In this document: positions 24,579-35,254 of the stretch, piece after piece
Layout of the letters: each line of letters opens with the position of its first letter
Numbering within the stretch: the stretch's first letter is position 1
Assembly (NCBI GenBank): GCA_959347315.1
Contig: OY365810.1
Coordinates: forward strand, 9,395,647-9,459,646
DNA from: Bimastos eiseni
Lineage: Eukaryota; Annelida; Clitellata; Crassiclitellata; Lumbricidae
Length of the DNA: 64,000 bases
Direction: 5' to 3'
Program-made: the position numbers and the translations under genes
The notes under the pieces: model-generated
Seen by the model: the letters and a program-made list of their open reading frames with translations, nothing else
Database searches by the model: none
Told to the model about the DNA's origin: nothing

Positions 24579-24831
24579 ACAGCAGCAGCAGCACCACCAC
24601 CACCGTCATCATCATCATATCCGACACTGTTGTTATCATCACGAGCGATATCAACAACATTGCAAGCAGCTGGAACGAAATTCGCTGTCGTAGGAGTACT
24701 ATATTTAATTTAGCTCATGTCAGCCGAAGGGTTAGGTGATTGTCAAGACAAATCATGAAGTCCTGTTCACCTTCACACAACCCGAACCCAATGCACACAC
24801 AAAGCAGAAATCCTAGAAAGAAGCGCATCAT
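21590..24831 (-). CDS. LU copy E: secreted Ly6/uPAR-like three-finger protein
   Basis: Three minus-strand exons, 24771-24831, 23027-23158 and 21590-21735, join in phase 1 to 339 nt, 112 residues. The first encodes a signal peptide (MMRFFLGFLLCVCIGFGLCE). The second opens QQCWKCSEKYNGLDC and holds five cysteines. The third holds GCRR, ECLC, RFCEG and ICNH, then a tail rich in Ser, Pro and Trp with one extra cysteine as the last residue before TAA (21590-21592). Ten framework cysteines fit the LU fold. The odd terminal cysteine could allow a dimer. There is no GPI-type tail. It faces copies A-C, so the cluster includes an inversion or a separate founder. Intron 1 holds the gacgaattgtcc array and a reverse-transcriptase fragment. 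Confidence 0.82.
22305..22790. repeat. Dispersed dimeric repeat, copy 2
   Basis: Two monomers (about 22305-22500 and 22530-22770) carry the same words as 6828-7260, including tttcaggtat(a/g)ttccc, catgacaatgcaatgta and tttaaccactcgaacg. It lies in intron 2 of LU copy E, as copy 1 lies in intron 2 of LU copy A. Confidence 0.75.
23027..23158 (-). CDS. LU copy E exon 2
   Basis: Minus-strand acceptor ttgaag and donor gtagaa bound a 132-nt exon (same length as copy C exon 2) with CWKC, DC, KC and GC cysteines. Confidence 0.8.
23310..23432. repeat. Tandem gcgacgaattgtcc array
   Basis: About seven units of 13-18 bp built on gacgaattgtcc. Any open frame across it is a repeat artefact. Confidence 0.85.
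24005..24213. repeat. Degenerate trinucleotide tract (ataat, gttgta)
   Basis: AT-rich trinucleotide runs directly precede a reverse-transcriptase fragment. Confidence 0.7.
24214..24402 (+). mobile_element. Retroelement reverse-transcriptase C-terminal fragment 1
   Basis: It reads [20 protein letters not shown] then a segment containing [11 protein letters not shown] and ELGRLLTKVTRDPKET. This is the conserved C-terminal tail of a reverse-transcriptase protein common in marine invertebrate genomes. It is nearly the same as fragment 3 at 32503-32783, and ends early. Inactive. Confidence 0.7.
24495..24625. repeat. (atc)n microsatellite
   Basis: Long cat/atc run then cag/cac units; the His-rich reading is a repeat artefact. 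Confidence 0.95.
24771..24831 (-). CDS. LU copy E exon 1: signal peptide
   Basis: Starts with two Met codons (ATG at 24831 and 24828) and a Phe/Leu/Cys-rich core, ending Cys-Glu and a phase-1 donor gtgaac at 24770. Either Met could be used. Confidence 0.75.
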
Positions 24832-26148
24832 CTTTTCTACTAGGCGATTAAAACAAGGCGTATTGTACATGTATCAACTGATATTCTAAACAGAAAGAAC
24901 AATGAATGACTTACAATGAGAAGCGCTATGGAGTAGCATAACAGTCTATATCATGACAGTGAAAGGCAGGTTCATGCAAGGTGACTCGGAATCTAACCAG
25001 AACACCTGCGTGTGATCAATTGAATTCGCTTAAAATGTGGAATGTGAGCCGTTTATTGTACTCGAAACGTGCCTACTCTTACATGTATATATATATATGC
25101 AAATGTTATTTTTACTGTATAAACAAAAGAATGGCTCACTAATGGATTTGCACGAAGCATCATCAATTTCAATCTTCTCACTTCCTAGCATTATTCAGGT
25201 GACTAGCGAATTTCATGAGACTATTATTTTGTGCAGAGTATTGATCCCATTACTTCAATTCTCTAAAGACAGACGATTATATTGTGGACGATCTTTTATG
25301 CTGTGACGGAGTGAGACATTCAAATGATGCATGCCTAGTTTACAAGGTCTTCTTGTGTCAGGCCCGCCGACAGAAATCCTGGATCCCGAGTGAATGCCAC
25401 AAAATACAACCTATCTTATCATGATGCAAGTGGTCCTACGAATAATTATATAGCCTAGGTTCATATTGAAGTCGACATAACAAACATCAATAGCTCACTG
25501 ATTCACTTGATTGGATTTACATTGTGATTTTACAATAAGACAAATAATAACCATAGCTGTTTCAATGATATTACATAAATAATTACTAGCCCTAATAACT
25601 AAAATGAAATAAGCCGAGTTAAAATAACACAATAAGGACAACAACAATGGTAAAAGTAACCATAATAATGATTATAATAATGATAGTAATACAAACAATA
25701 TCAATAATATGTAGTCATTATAATAATCATAATGATCATTATTTTTTGTGTACTATTATTACTTTGATTTTCATCAATAACGCGTCTGATAAAATAAGTA
25801 GGCCTAATATAATCTTGTTCAATTAGTAGTTCCTGCCCCTTGAAAGGGAAGGCATTTAGAATGAGGTAGCATTCCGACTCGAATTGCATATTAATATAGC
25901 TATGTAATCATTGCGTAATATGTTATTATATTCAATATCAATGACGTCACAAACAGTGCAAAACTTTAATATGCAGTTCGTTTACAGATTTTAAAACGCG
26001 TGGCTAATATTGAAAGAATTCACTCTTCTCTTTATTGGCGTGGACGATGCTGACTGAAGTTATCTTTCGAACTTAATTCGATAAGATTAACTACAGCAAA
26101 TGACAGATTCTGTATTTCGGATTCTCTTTAAGCAGTTATTTCATCACA
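24832..26148. other. Intergenic, AT-rich
   Basis: No gene recognised. Contains an ata/taa-rich stretch at about 25600-25760. The part just before 26149 may be 5' UTR of the transporter gene. Confidence 0.45.
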
Positions 26149-26186
26149 ATGGCCGAACCAAGTGAAGCCACTCATGAAGGACATTC
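26149..26186 (+). CDS. ABCA3: Candidate first coding exon of the ABCA gene
   Basis: ATG in a good context (cacaATGG) opens MAEPSEATHEGH and two bases, then donor gtatgt at 26187. The joint is phase 2. The acceptor tgtcttacag at 30360-30369 also requires phase 2, giving [16 protein letters not shown]. With it the protein would be 1701 residues. The alternative start is the ATG at 30359. The 4.2-kb distance and the short length keep this tentative. Confidence 0.42.
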
Positions 26187-26255
26187 GTATGTTTCTATTA
26201 CGCTAACATCGACCAGCTTAAACTTTATCACCTATTATTTATTAATTTCGGAAAT

Positions 26256-26466
26256 TTGATACCGTCCTTCTTCAACATTCTTTGCTCAGAAGTGCAAACA
26301 CACGCCTCGACGGCGCAATTGCAGTTGTAATGCAGAGCAATGGTGCGCAAAGGACTTGCTCAAGGTCCCTACAAAGTGACGCCCCGGACGAGGGTCGAAC
26401 CCGCTTGCTCAGCACATACTGAACGCTACGGGCTGACCGCTCTAACCGATCAGCCACTGTACCACA
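26256..26466 (-). mobile_element. tRNA-headed SINE, copy 2
   Basis: Reverse-complement copy of the unit at 14545-14753. The head (tggctgatcggttagagcgg on the minus strand) and B box (gggttcgaccct) are clearer here. It inserted just after the candidate first ABCA exon. Confidence 0.82.
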
Positions 26467-26905
26467 CAGATTATATTAGTGAAGGCCCATCTTTAACGTT
26501 GTACTCTTGTTATGCTTCAAAATCAATCAATACATTCATTACAAAATAGCATGGTTAAACTTTGCCTGTACTCAGGTTTAAACCGCACAGTTCTCAACTG
26601 TTTAATCCAGAATAGACTGTCACCTATCACCGATCTCAACTAATATTCAGGACATCCTACACTGATCTAATGCTTCATAAACTAAGAGACAGCAGAGCGG
26701 AAAATATAATAGAATCAGAGACTGATTTATAAATATTATCAACAGCTTAATAAGTTGAATTGCCGATTGCACACAGCAAGTATTGCAGTAACAATCACGA
26801 GGCGACAAGCGCAATAATGATACAAATAATAATTATAATGATGATAATAGTATTATATAATTATAATAATAGCGATAGTAATTATATTAAATACTAATAA
26901 TTTGC

Positions 26906-27190
26906 GGAAGATTGCAAGATCTTGGAAATGGAATGCGCTGAACTGGGCTTGACCTTCAGCAGAGAGCTGATCGCTAAAGACTCCCAGCTGGTCAACCACG
27001 AGTCTTTCGAGCACTATTGTTACAGGGACCCCGACTAATCAACACTTCCGGGAGAACCGCTCTCCACGGGTTCGGCCTTGACACAAGCACTGAAATCACG
27101 AGCGGAGGAACTCGATAGAGCTTAGGAAGACTTTCCATAATAATACGCCAAGAGTCCCTTCTGATTCTTAGGCATTCACTGGGCACTCCG

Positions 27191-27237
<47 letters not shown>

Positions 27238-28420
27238 GTAAATTTATATGACGCCGTAAACGCGGACCAAACCACTACAAGGGCACCGATATTAGTTTAG
27301 ATATTAGTTTACACTCTGAGATGCTCCCCGTGTACATTCCACCCTGGATTGATGGCATACGAGCAAACCTTGTGGCCTGCACAACATCTTAATTAAACAT
27401 CAACTTCACGGACATGTAATGGCAGCAATTAACTCTACCCATTGGGATGGGCGGACTTGGCATTCGGAGGACGTCGTCACTGGCACTTCCCGCCTTTCTG
27501 GCATCAGCCGCGGTCACCTCCGAAATCCAGTCGAAGATCCTACATTCGCTGGACTATCAACCAGATGAGCATTACGTTGATATGTCGTTACACTGACAGA
27601 CCAATACCGGGATTCCGCTGTCAGAGCACCTTCCAGCATATACACAGGCCAAATGGGACCATCCAATCCTGCAGAGGGATCTATCGCAGCTGCTTCAATA
27701 CACCTCAGGGTTGAGTGAACAGGCGCGCCTGAAAGCAGCGTCCTTCCGACACGCCGGCGATTGGCTGCTCTGCCTTCCGATCGCATCCTGTGGCCTCAAA
27801 TTAAGCGATGAGGCCATCAGAGTTGCGATTGGCCTTAGACTCGGAGCCAAAATATGTCAACCTCACACCTGCACATGTGGTGCGTTGGTAACTGCAAGTG
27901 GCACATACGGTCTGTCCTATGGCCTGGGCTTTGGCCGCGTGACTCGTTTTGCTGCCATTAACGACCTGATTCATCGCAGCTTGATCAAAGCAGGCTTCCC
28001 GTCGATTTAAGAGCCACAAGGCATGGTGCGCTCAGACCTGACGGCGCTACGCTCATGCCATGGGGAGCTGGCGAGGTCTCGTATAGGACGCCACGATCGT
28101 GTACACACTGGCAACGTCCTATCAGCAAGCAACGGCTACAGCTGCAGGAGCAGCGGCGGAAATAGCGGACACCAGAAAGACCCAAGGATATCATGGTCTG
28201 ATAGTCACGCATAATTTTATCCCAATGGCGCTAGAAACTTTAGGCCCTATCAGCGCAAGAGACCTCTCGCTCCTCGTGGACTTAGGGCGACATCTGATTA
28301 AGGCGAGAGAAGAAACGAAGGACACGATGTTCTTATTCCAGAGACTCTCAATTATAATACAAAGTTCACAACACTAAAATGCCGTGGCATTTGCTGGTTC
28401 CTCTGTTGATCGACTGAGTT
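26906..28420 (+). pseudogene. Retroelement reverse-transcriptase pseudogene 2 (longest)
   Basis: 26906-27190 reads EDCKILEMECAELGLTFSRE and, with stops and shifts, LPGEPLSTGSALTQAL, the region after the RT palm. A (taa)n run and about 200 unrelated bases interrupt it at 27190-27435. From 27436 it resumes over changing frames; 27711-28010 is open with LKAASFRHAGDWLLCLPIAS, a TCTCGALV cysteine pair and AINDLI. 28099-28377 gives the C-terminal tail (ALETLGPIS, FLFQRLSIIIQ). Many stops and frameshifts make it dead. The clade (non-LTR or other) is not certain from this part. Confidence 0.75.
27190..27236. repeat. (taa)n microsatellite
   Basis: Fifteen or so taa units inside the reverse-transcriptase remnant. 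Confidence 0.9.
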
Positions 28421-29993
28421 GGAAGAGTGGTAGCTGTTGAGGAAAGAGAAACTGTTGAGTTTAATAAATGATTATAATAATACACTATAAAAATAATAAT
28501 AATAATGAAGATGATGATAATGTTAAAAATAACAATATATAAAAAAATTCAAAACGACAAATCGCATTATGATTACAAGTACGGTATAAACGAATGATGA
28601 CGAATTACTACACAAATCGGATTTTACTGTCGGTAGCCATGCAAGGCGCGCAGATCGTTATAAATCTTATTTAACATCTAGCGCCGCTGCCTAGCGAAAG
28701 AGGGACTCGTGAGTCTTAGGGAAGATGCAAGGCAATATTATACAACTTATAGTTATGACACGCCTTAGTAAACCGAAGTCTAGGAATAGGCTGGTTCCCT
28801 CGACTTTGCTTTTGTGAGCGCTGTTGAAACGTTGAGATTATGATTACGATTATGAATGGTTGTAGAATAGAGATGATTGACTTGTAAGTTTAGATCTTAA
28901 AATATTGATAGAGGGTGATTGTTTCTGAAAATGAGTTCCATTCATCTGTGCACTGTACAACAGAAGTCGATCTATCTCCCATCTGACAAAACACTTTTAA
29001 TCGTTTCAACTGTTTTTATTCGATCCAGCTTTTAGATAAACACAATTTTTTCATCTATCCAGCTTCCATTCGACAGGCATTCTTTTCATCAACAATTTGG
29101 TCGTGTTTTAAAAACTATTTCTGTAACATTCTAACAGGAAATAATTAATTATGCTAAAACCTAAGATTATCACAAATTGTATCAGAATTTTTTTTGGACT
29201 TGATAATCTTGGGCAAGGTTTGTCTATTGCTATTGTCGACGGTAATTAATACATGGGCATATTCGAATCATAGTTTGACTGGAAGGTCTAGATGCTGCGA
29301 CTAGAAGCCCAATGTGAAATTCACTTAAATTTTTTAAGTGGATTTTTATCATGGGTTGGTCTATACATTAACATGTGCATCCCAACAAAAATCGTGGAAT
29401 TGTTTAGGAATGGACTCAAGAAAGTTTTATGGAACGAGAAGTACGTTGTATATAATTATAATACACGCCATTTGCGTTTTATTGCTTCGCATGACCTACC
29501 GGCGGATGGTAACAGAAGCGATAATGTAGATAAAGATTATACTGAATGAAATGATGTATGGAGCTGTGATCGAGTGGTTGCAGTGCAGAAAGCACTGATC
29601 TAGAAAATGTTGACAGTGAAAATGAGAACTGTAGTGTAGACGACTGGACAACTACTTTCCATTCAATAAGTCTAACAAAGCAGTTTGCCACGGATGCTTG
29701 ACCCTTAGTTGTGCTTCCACTTGATTCCACAGCATCACAGCACTTGACAAGCTCTTTTCAGCATCCCTATATATATAATATATATTAATAATATATATAT
29801 GTATATATATAATATATATATATATATCCTTCAACCGTCGAGCCTCATTTTTCGTTCCGATCATTGGATGAACGCGTTGCCATATTATTAGCCTGGGCTA
29901 ATGAATCTAATGTCGTGATGCATTGACTGTAATTTGATGATGCTTTAAAGCTATGTTGATGGAGTGGATATATGAATCAGATGATATGAAGCA
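28421..29993. other. ABCA upstream region or intron, repeats
   Basis: No gene recognised. Holds short AT-rich runs at 28460-28560, three units of the ~35-bp satellite at about 29020-29090, and a (ta)n tract at 29768-29828. Confidence 0.5.
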
Positions 29994-30310
29994 ATGATTT
30001 ATGTTGATGTCGTTGACGTAAAGTTGCTTGCATACCTACCTTCAGGAGTTATGCCGCTCAACTGCTGCCAGCGATCGGAGGGCGCTGCGCTCTGCAGTGC
30101 AGGGCCTTCTCAGCATTCCATTCTCACGCACTGCTATGCTGCACGGGCATTCTCTGTTGTGGGCCCAACCACTTGGAATTCGCTTCCTCTGGACTTCCGG
30201 CTTTTACTTAGGAGTTCCTCATCTTCTTTTTGCTCTTCTGTTACATCTGTCTTCTTTGATCGTGGTTGGACTGGGAGTGCCTATGAGTATATTTCTAGAG
30301 GAGGCGCTAT
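29994..30310 (+). mobile_element. LINE reverse-transcriptase C-terminal remnant
   Basis: The frame from 29994 contains ARAFSVVGPTTWNSLPLDFR, a phrase typical of the C-terminal end of CR1/L2-like LINE proteins, followed by a Ser-rich stretch and SVFFDRGW. It is a 5'-truncated fragment ending about 50 bases before the first main ABCA exon. Confidence 0.7.
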
Positions 30311-30358
30311 ATCAAATTTCATTAGCTGATTGATGATTAATTAGGTTTTGATGGTGAA

Positions 30359-30680
30359 ATGTCTTACAGGAACTGGCGACAGTTCTGGTTGCTCTTCTGG
30401 AAGAACTGGTTGCTCCAAAAGCAGAAGGTCTCCAATCTTGTAATTCTCTATGTATATCCGCTCATCTTCGGCCTAATGATAGCTTTTACTCGAAACGTGA
30501 TCTCACCCACCTTCGCATCAAATGCAACGACCTACGAAAGCTTCTTCGTTAACCCAAACTTGAACGGCGACCACACATTTCCACCATCGAATTTAGTTCT
30601 CGCCTACGTCCCCAACACGACCTTGGTCGCGAGGATAGTCGACAGAGCAGCGACCGTCATGGGCGTCAAGAATCCAACGA
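30359..30680 (+). CDS. ABCA3: ABCA exon 1: N-terminus, TM1, start of loop 1
   Basis: Reads [20 protein letters not shown], then a hydrophobic segment ([16 protein letters not shown]) and the beginning of the extracellular loop with N-glycosylation sequons (NAT, NTT). Donor gtaagt at 30681, phase 1. If the upstream exon at 26149 is used, this exon starts at 30370. Confidence 0.85.
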
Positions 30681-32292
30681 GTAAGTTGCTTTCTATATTC
30701 TCGGTTATTCCGTGTTTGTGTTATGCATAGGCTAATAATTTACACCCAGTCTCCTGCAGATTGATTTTATCAAGCGTTACCAGCGAAAGTGTCCGCTATC
30801 TGGGTAACGATGAAATGTATACTTCGTAGATCAATATTTCAACAGGTTGATTTAATAAGATTTGATCTGAAATGGTAAAAATTTGGTAGGACCTATTCAT
30901 CTAATATGTACACCGCGCCCGATCAGAAAGACAGAAAGGAAATATAACTTGTACATAATGGTCCGCACACAAAATTCCGAGAAAATGTTCCGCCAAAATA
31001 GACCCCTCAAACCGTCAGTAGCCTTACCAAAGTAGTCCCGTCGAAATTGCCGTCTTTCAAAATTGAGACAGCGCCAAACCAGAAACCCAGCGCCAGAAAC
31101 CCTGTGCGCAGTACAATCAGGCAATACTTCGGAATACTGTTTTGATCTATCTTTGGTGTAGATATGGGCTTTGCATCTGAGAATGCGATGGAGGACTACA
31201 TGTCGATACATCAAAATCCTTTTGGCGCAATCGTTTTCCCCGATTCGGAAAACTGGATCAGTCTTCCGAAAAATATAAAGTACAAGATTCGTCTGCGTTC
31301 AGACCAGACTACATGGAAAACTGACGAAATGTTCGACCCTCTACATACGATCGCTCCGAGAAATATAAAGGAACGATTTGGTGGAGAAAATCCGGGTATT
31401 TTCATCCGTAGATCAACTAATTATTAATCAATTTGTATTTATTTTATTGTANNNNNNNNNNNNNNNNNNNNNNNNNNNNNNNNNNNNNNNNNNNNNNNNN
31501 NNNNNNNNNNNNNNNNNNNNNNNNNNNNNNNNNNNNNNNNNNNNNNNNNNNNNNNNNNNNNNNNNNNNNNNNNNNNNNNNNNNNNNNNNNNNNNNNNNNN
31601 NNNNNNNNNNNNNNNNNNNNNNNNNNNNNNNNNNNNNNNNNNNNNNNNNNNAATCTGTACGAGAAGCGGAAATTCTGGTTAACGCGCGAGTCAGATGATA
31701 CTGAAATAAATTCGATTATCTTCTGAGAGAGAACCTGAAATTGTGAATTTTGCGTTTACGCAATTTGAAGTTATTGACAAAACAATAGCCAAAACAATGG
31801 AGTTCCGTTTCTCATTGATGTAAAACCATCATAACCGAAACGATCGGAACAACTTAGAGTTTCTCAGGGTGAGTAAGTATATGAGCAAATTTATAACTCG
31901 TTTGGTATTTGTAATCGAATTGGATGTTTAAAATCGTCTAGAATATTTCAATCGTGTCTGAAAAGGCTTTCTTTATACTATTAAGAAGATAGGCCGAAGA
32001 AGAGATATCGAAAGAGATACAACGCGGCAATATAGAAACTGTGCTCGGGAATTGATACGATGATATGCAAATTGAAGCTACAAATAACCTTATTCTCGAA
32101 AACTTATAAGATCACTTGTCTTTTACTGTCTCGTACTGTCTCGTACTTCTTGAACCTAGTGTCTCGGTCTCGGTCTTGGTACCTCACTGTCTCGGTCTCG
32201 TCTTCGTCTTGAAGTTTCAGGTCTTGCATGCAGCACTGTTTACCTTATACTATTCTTGACGATGATGAAGCTGCTGCTAGGGATGATGATGA

Positions 32293-32327
<35 letters not shown>

Positions 32328-35201
32328 ATAATAATAATAATAATAGTAATAATAATAATAATAATGATAATAACATTCTTTAATTAACAACTTTAACAAC
32401 TGAGAATGCGATGGAGGACTACGTGTCGATACATCAAAATCCTTTTGGCTCAATCGTTTTCAGATTTGTTAAGGAATAATAATTTAATTAATTAATTTGG
32501 TGACAGCGGCAAAGACAGTGGGGGCTGCAGCGGAGGTGGCTACCACCAGGAAGACCATCAAGTACAGCCAGCTCGCTGTCAGCTATCTCTTCATTCCATT
32601 GACCTTTGAGACCATGGGCCCAGTCAACAACGAGGGAATAGACTTCATCAAAGACTTGGGTCGCCTTCTGACACATGTCACCAGAGACCCTAGAGAGACA
32701 AGCTACTTGTTCCAACGATTGTCAGTTTGCATCCAGCGCTTCAACGCAGTTGCCTTCAGAGGCTCTTTTGTGCAGCTGTAGTTTAACCAAACAATAGTAG
32801 TAGTAGTAGTAGTAGTAGTAATAATAATAATAATAATAATAACAATAATAATAATAATAATAATAACAATAATAATAATAATATTAATGATAATAATAAT
32901 AATAAAGTTACATAACTCGGTCAACGCCATTTCGTCTCTTCCATCTTATTCACTCTTTGGGCCCGTAGGTTGTCGAACCCTTGAGATCTCTCGTTCGCCA
33001 CCATCTCCCGACTCCACGCTCCGACCTCTCTTACGCCCTTGTCCCGACCACTCTCACCGACCTCTTTGACTCCCTGGCCCAGACTGTTATCCAGTCTCCT
33101 AACTGAACGTTATCTTGCCTCCTCTTAGCCTATCAGGAGTGGCCACATTACTTAGCATTACAATAAAATGTACGTTATATTTGGCAATTACATCATGTTT
33201 AAATTTTATGCGATTGGTTTAACATTGCGTCATTGCCCTAACTTCGCCGTTATGAGTGCGAGGGGCCTGAGAGCGCATTACTACATTCTCTTGCTCTAAT
33301 TCCTTTCACTTTCTAATGTCCTTGTCAAAATAATGCATTACTATTCGATTGGTAATGTGACTTCAGCTCTAAACTTCTCAGACACTATATTATCGGTCTG
33401 TGTGTTTCATCATAGCTGTGTTCCTACATTTATGAAGCACATTTATCTACTCCGTATATGTTGCAGGGTATTATCAGAGCGGCTTTCTGGCAATTCAGCA
33501 GGCTGTTGATACGAGTCTAATTGCTGAATTGAACTCAAGTTTCGACCCAACGACGTCCGTTATAACTCAGCTGAAGCGATATCCATATCCCCCATACAGT
33601 GTAGACCCAATTATGTCGTACATCCATGACCAGCTTGCTATGTACATTTTTCTCGCCTTCTGCATATATACAAGCATAATCTGCCAGGAAATTGTGCTCG
33701 AGAAGGAAAACAAATTCAAGGTACGATCAATTTTTGTGTCATGTTTTATAGTTCTCCACCCAGCCATTTGGTGATGGCTTATACTGAGACTGTATAGAAA
33801 CAATATTTTTAAGATTGAATAATATTAATTTTAGGACTTGCGCAATCCAGTTCAAATTCTGCAAAAGTGCATTTATTCGCTTTTGATAAATATTTAATGA
33901 TGTAAAAAACATGTATAAATCAGCAAATGTTTCAAAACCCTATATGAATATATATATGTATATGTATATATGTATATATATGACCCCTTTAGTTGTTCCA
34001 CTGCTTGTTACGTATATATATATATTATATATAATAGCAGTTGGACAACCAAAGGGGTAGAAATCCCGCTACGATTGGTCACCTACAGTGTACATGTATG
34101 CATCATCATAGAGCTGACATGCTAAATGATGACAGTTGTTGAAGAATTCATCTTCCTATCAAATAGAATGAGCCTATGCAAATTTGATACGTATAATGCC
34201 TAATATTCATAGAATAAACCTTCATTGTTAAGCTAGCCAGTAAGTATACGTATTCGTTATTAAACCAACTACATATCAACACCATGGTGTAGGTTACAGT
34301 AAATTGATTTTGATATCAAACCATAGAAATCGGCTTGTATTTGAATTACGATAACAAGGAGTGTAACAAGTGTTCGGACAAATTGTTTTATTGTGACTAC
34401 CCTCCAGGAGACGATGAAACTGATGGGAATGCGTTCGTGGATTTACTGGTCTTCGTGGTTCTTCAAGTACCTTCTCTTCATGCTCACCTCTGTGATCATT
34501 ATAACAGTTTTCCTCCACGCTTCCATGTCGCGCAACGGACCAGTGTTTGGCCACAGTTCAGCCTCCGTCACGTTCGTCTTCCTCCTCCTCTACGCTCTGT
34601 CCGTCCTCACCTTCTCCTTTGCCATTTGCACTCTTGTATCCAAAGGTAATGATATACATGCAGATGCACTGACGTTTTCGAGGTTTCTTCAGCACCCACA
34701 AGAGTTAAATCACGAGAGTAAGGTAACTCATAATAGTTCAGTCAGAGGAATAGATAGGTGGGATCGAGATGAAAAATAGCCTGCGAGGCGGACCGTCAGT
34801 CGCTACAGTGGATGGTGCTTAGAATTGAAGCGGCGACGGAATCACATGAAAGAGAGATGGAATCAGCATGCTATTCCATGTGGACGATACACGGCCTGAA
34901 TTGCAAGGTGCTTTTCACCTTGTCACCTTGTGCTGTCAGTTCTTTGAACTCTAACGACCGTCCTGATGAATACCCTACATTGCTTTCTATCCGATGTCAT
35001 GAATCTTAATTCTGCCAGAATCAATCAGTTATTTTACATGTATTTCATACATCCATTTATTCCTTGGGCGCACTCATCTTCTCCTTCCTTCTCCATATGC
35101 CAGCATCATTTCCTTTTCCAATCCATCTGATCGCATAACATGTCCAAAGTATCCCAACTTCCTTCTTAACTCTGTTTGTTGTATTTTAAAGTATAGGCTG
35201 G

Positions 35202-35254
<53 letters not shown>

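Noticed and set aside
24496..24693. His-rich open frame
   Set aside because: Produced by a (cat)n microsatellite; no splice or family support.
27514..27786. 90-codon minus-strand open frame
   Set aside because: It is the antisense of the reverse-transcriptase remnant, which has family likeness on the + strand.
34335..34649. 104-codon + strand open frame overlapping ABCA exon 4
   Set aside because: It is another frame of the exon; the TM3-TM4 reading has the splice phases and the family likeness.
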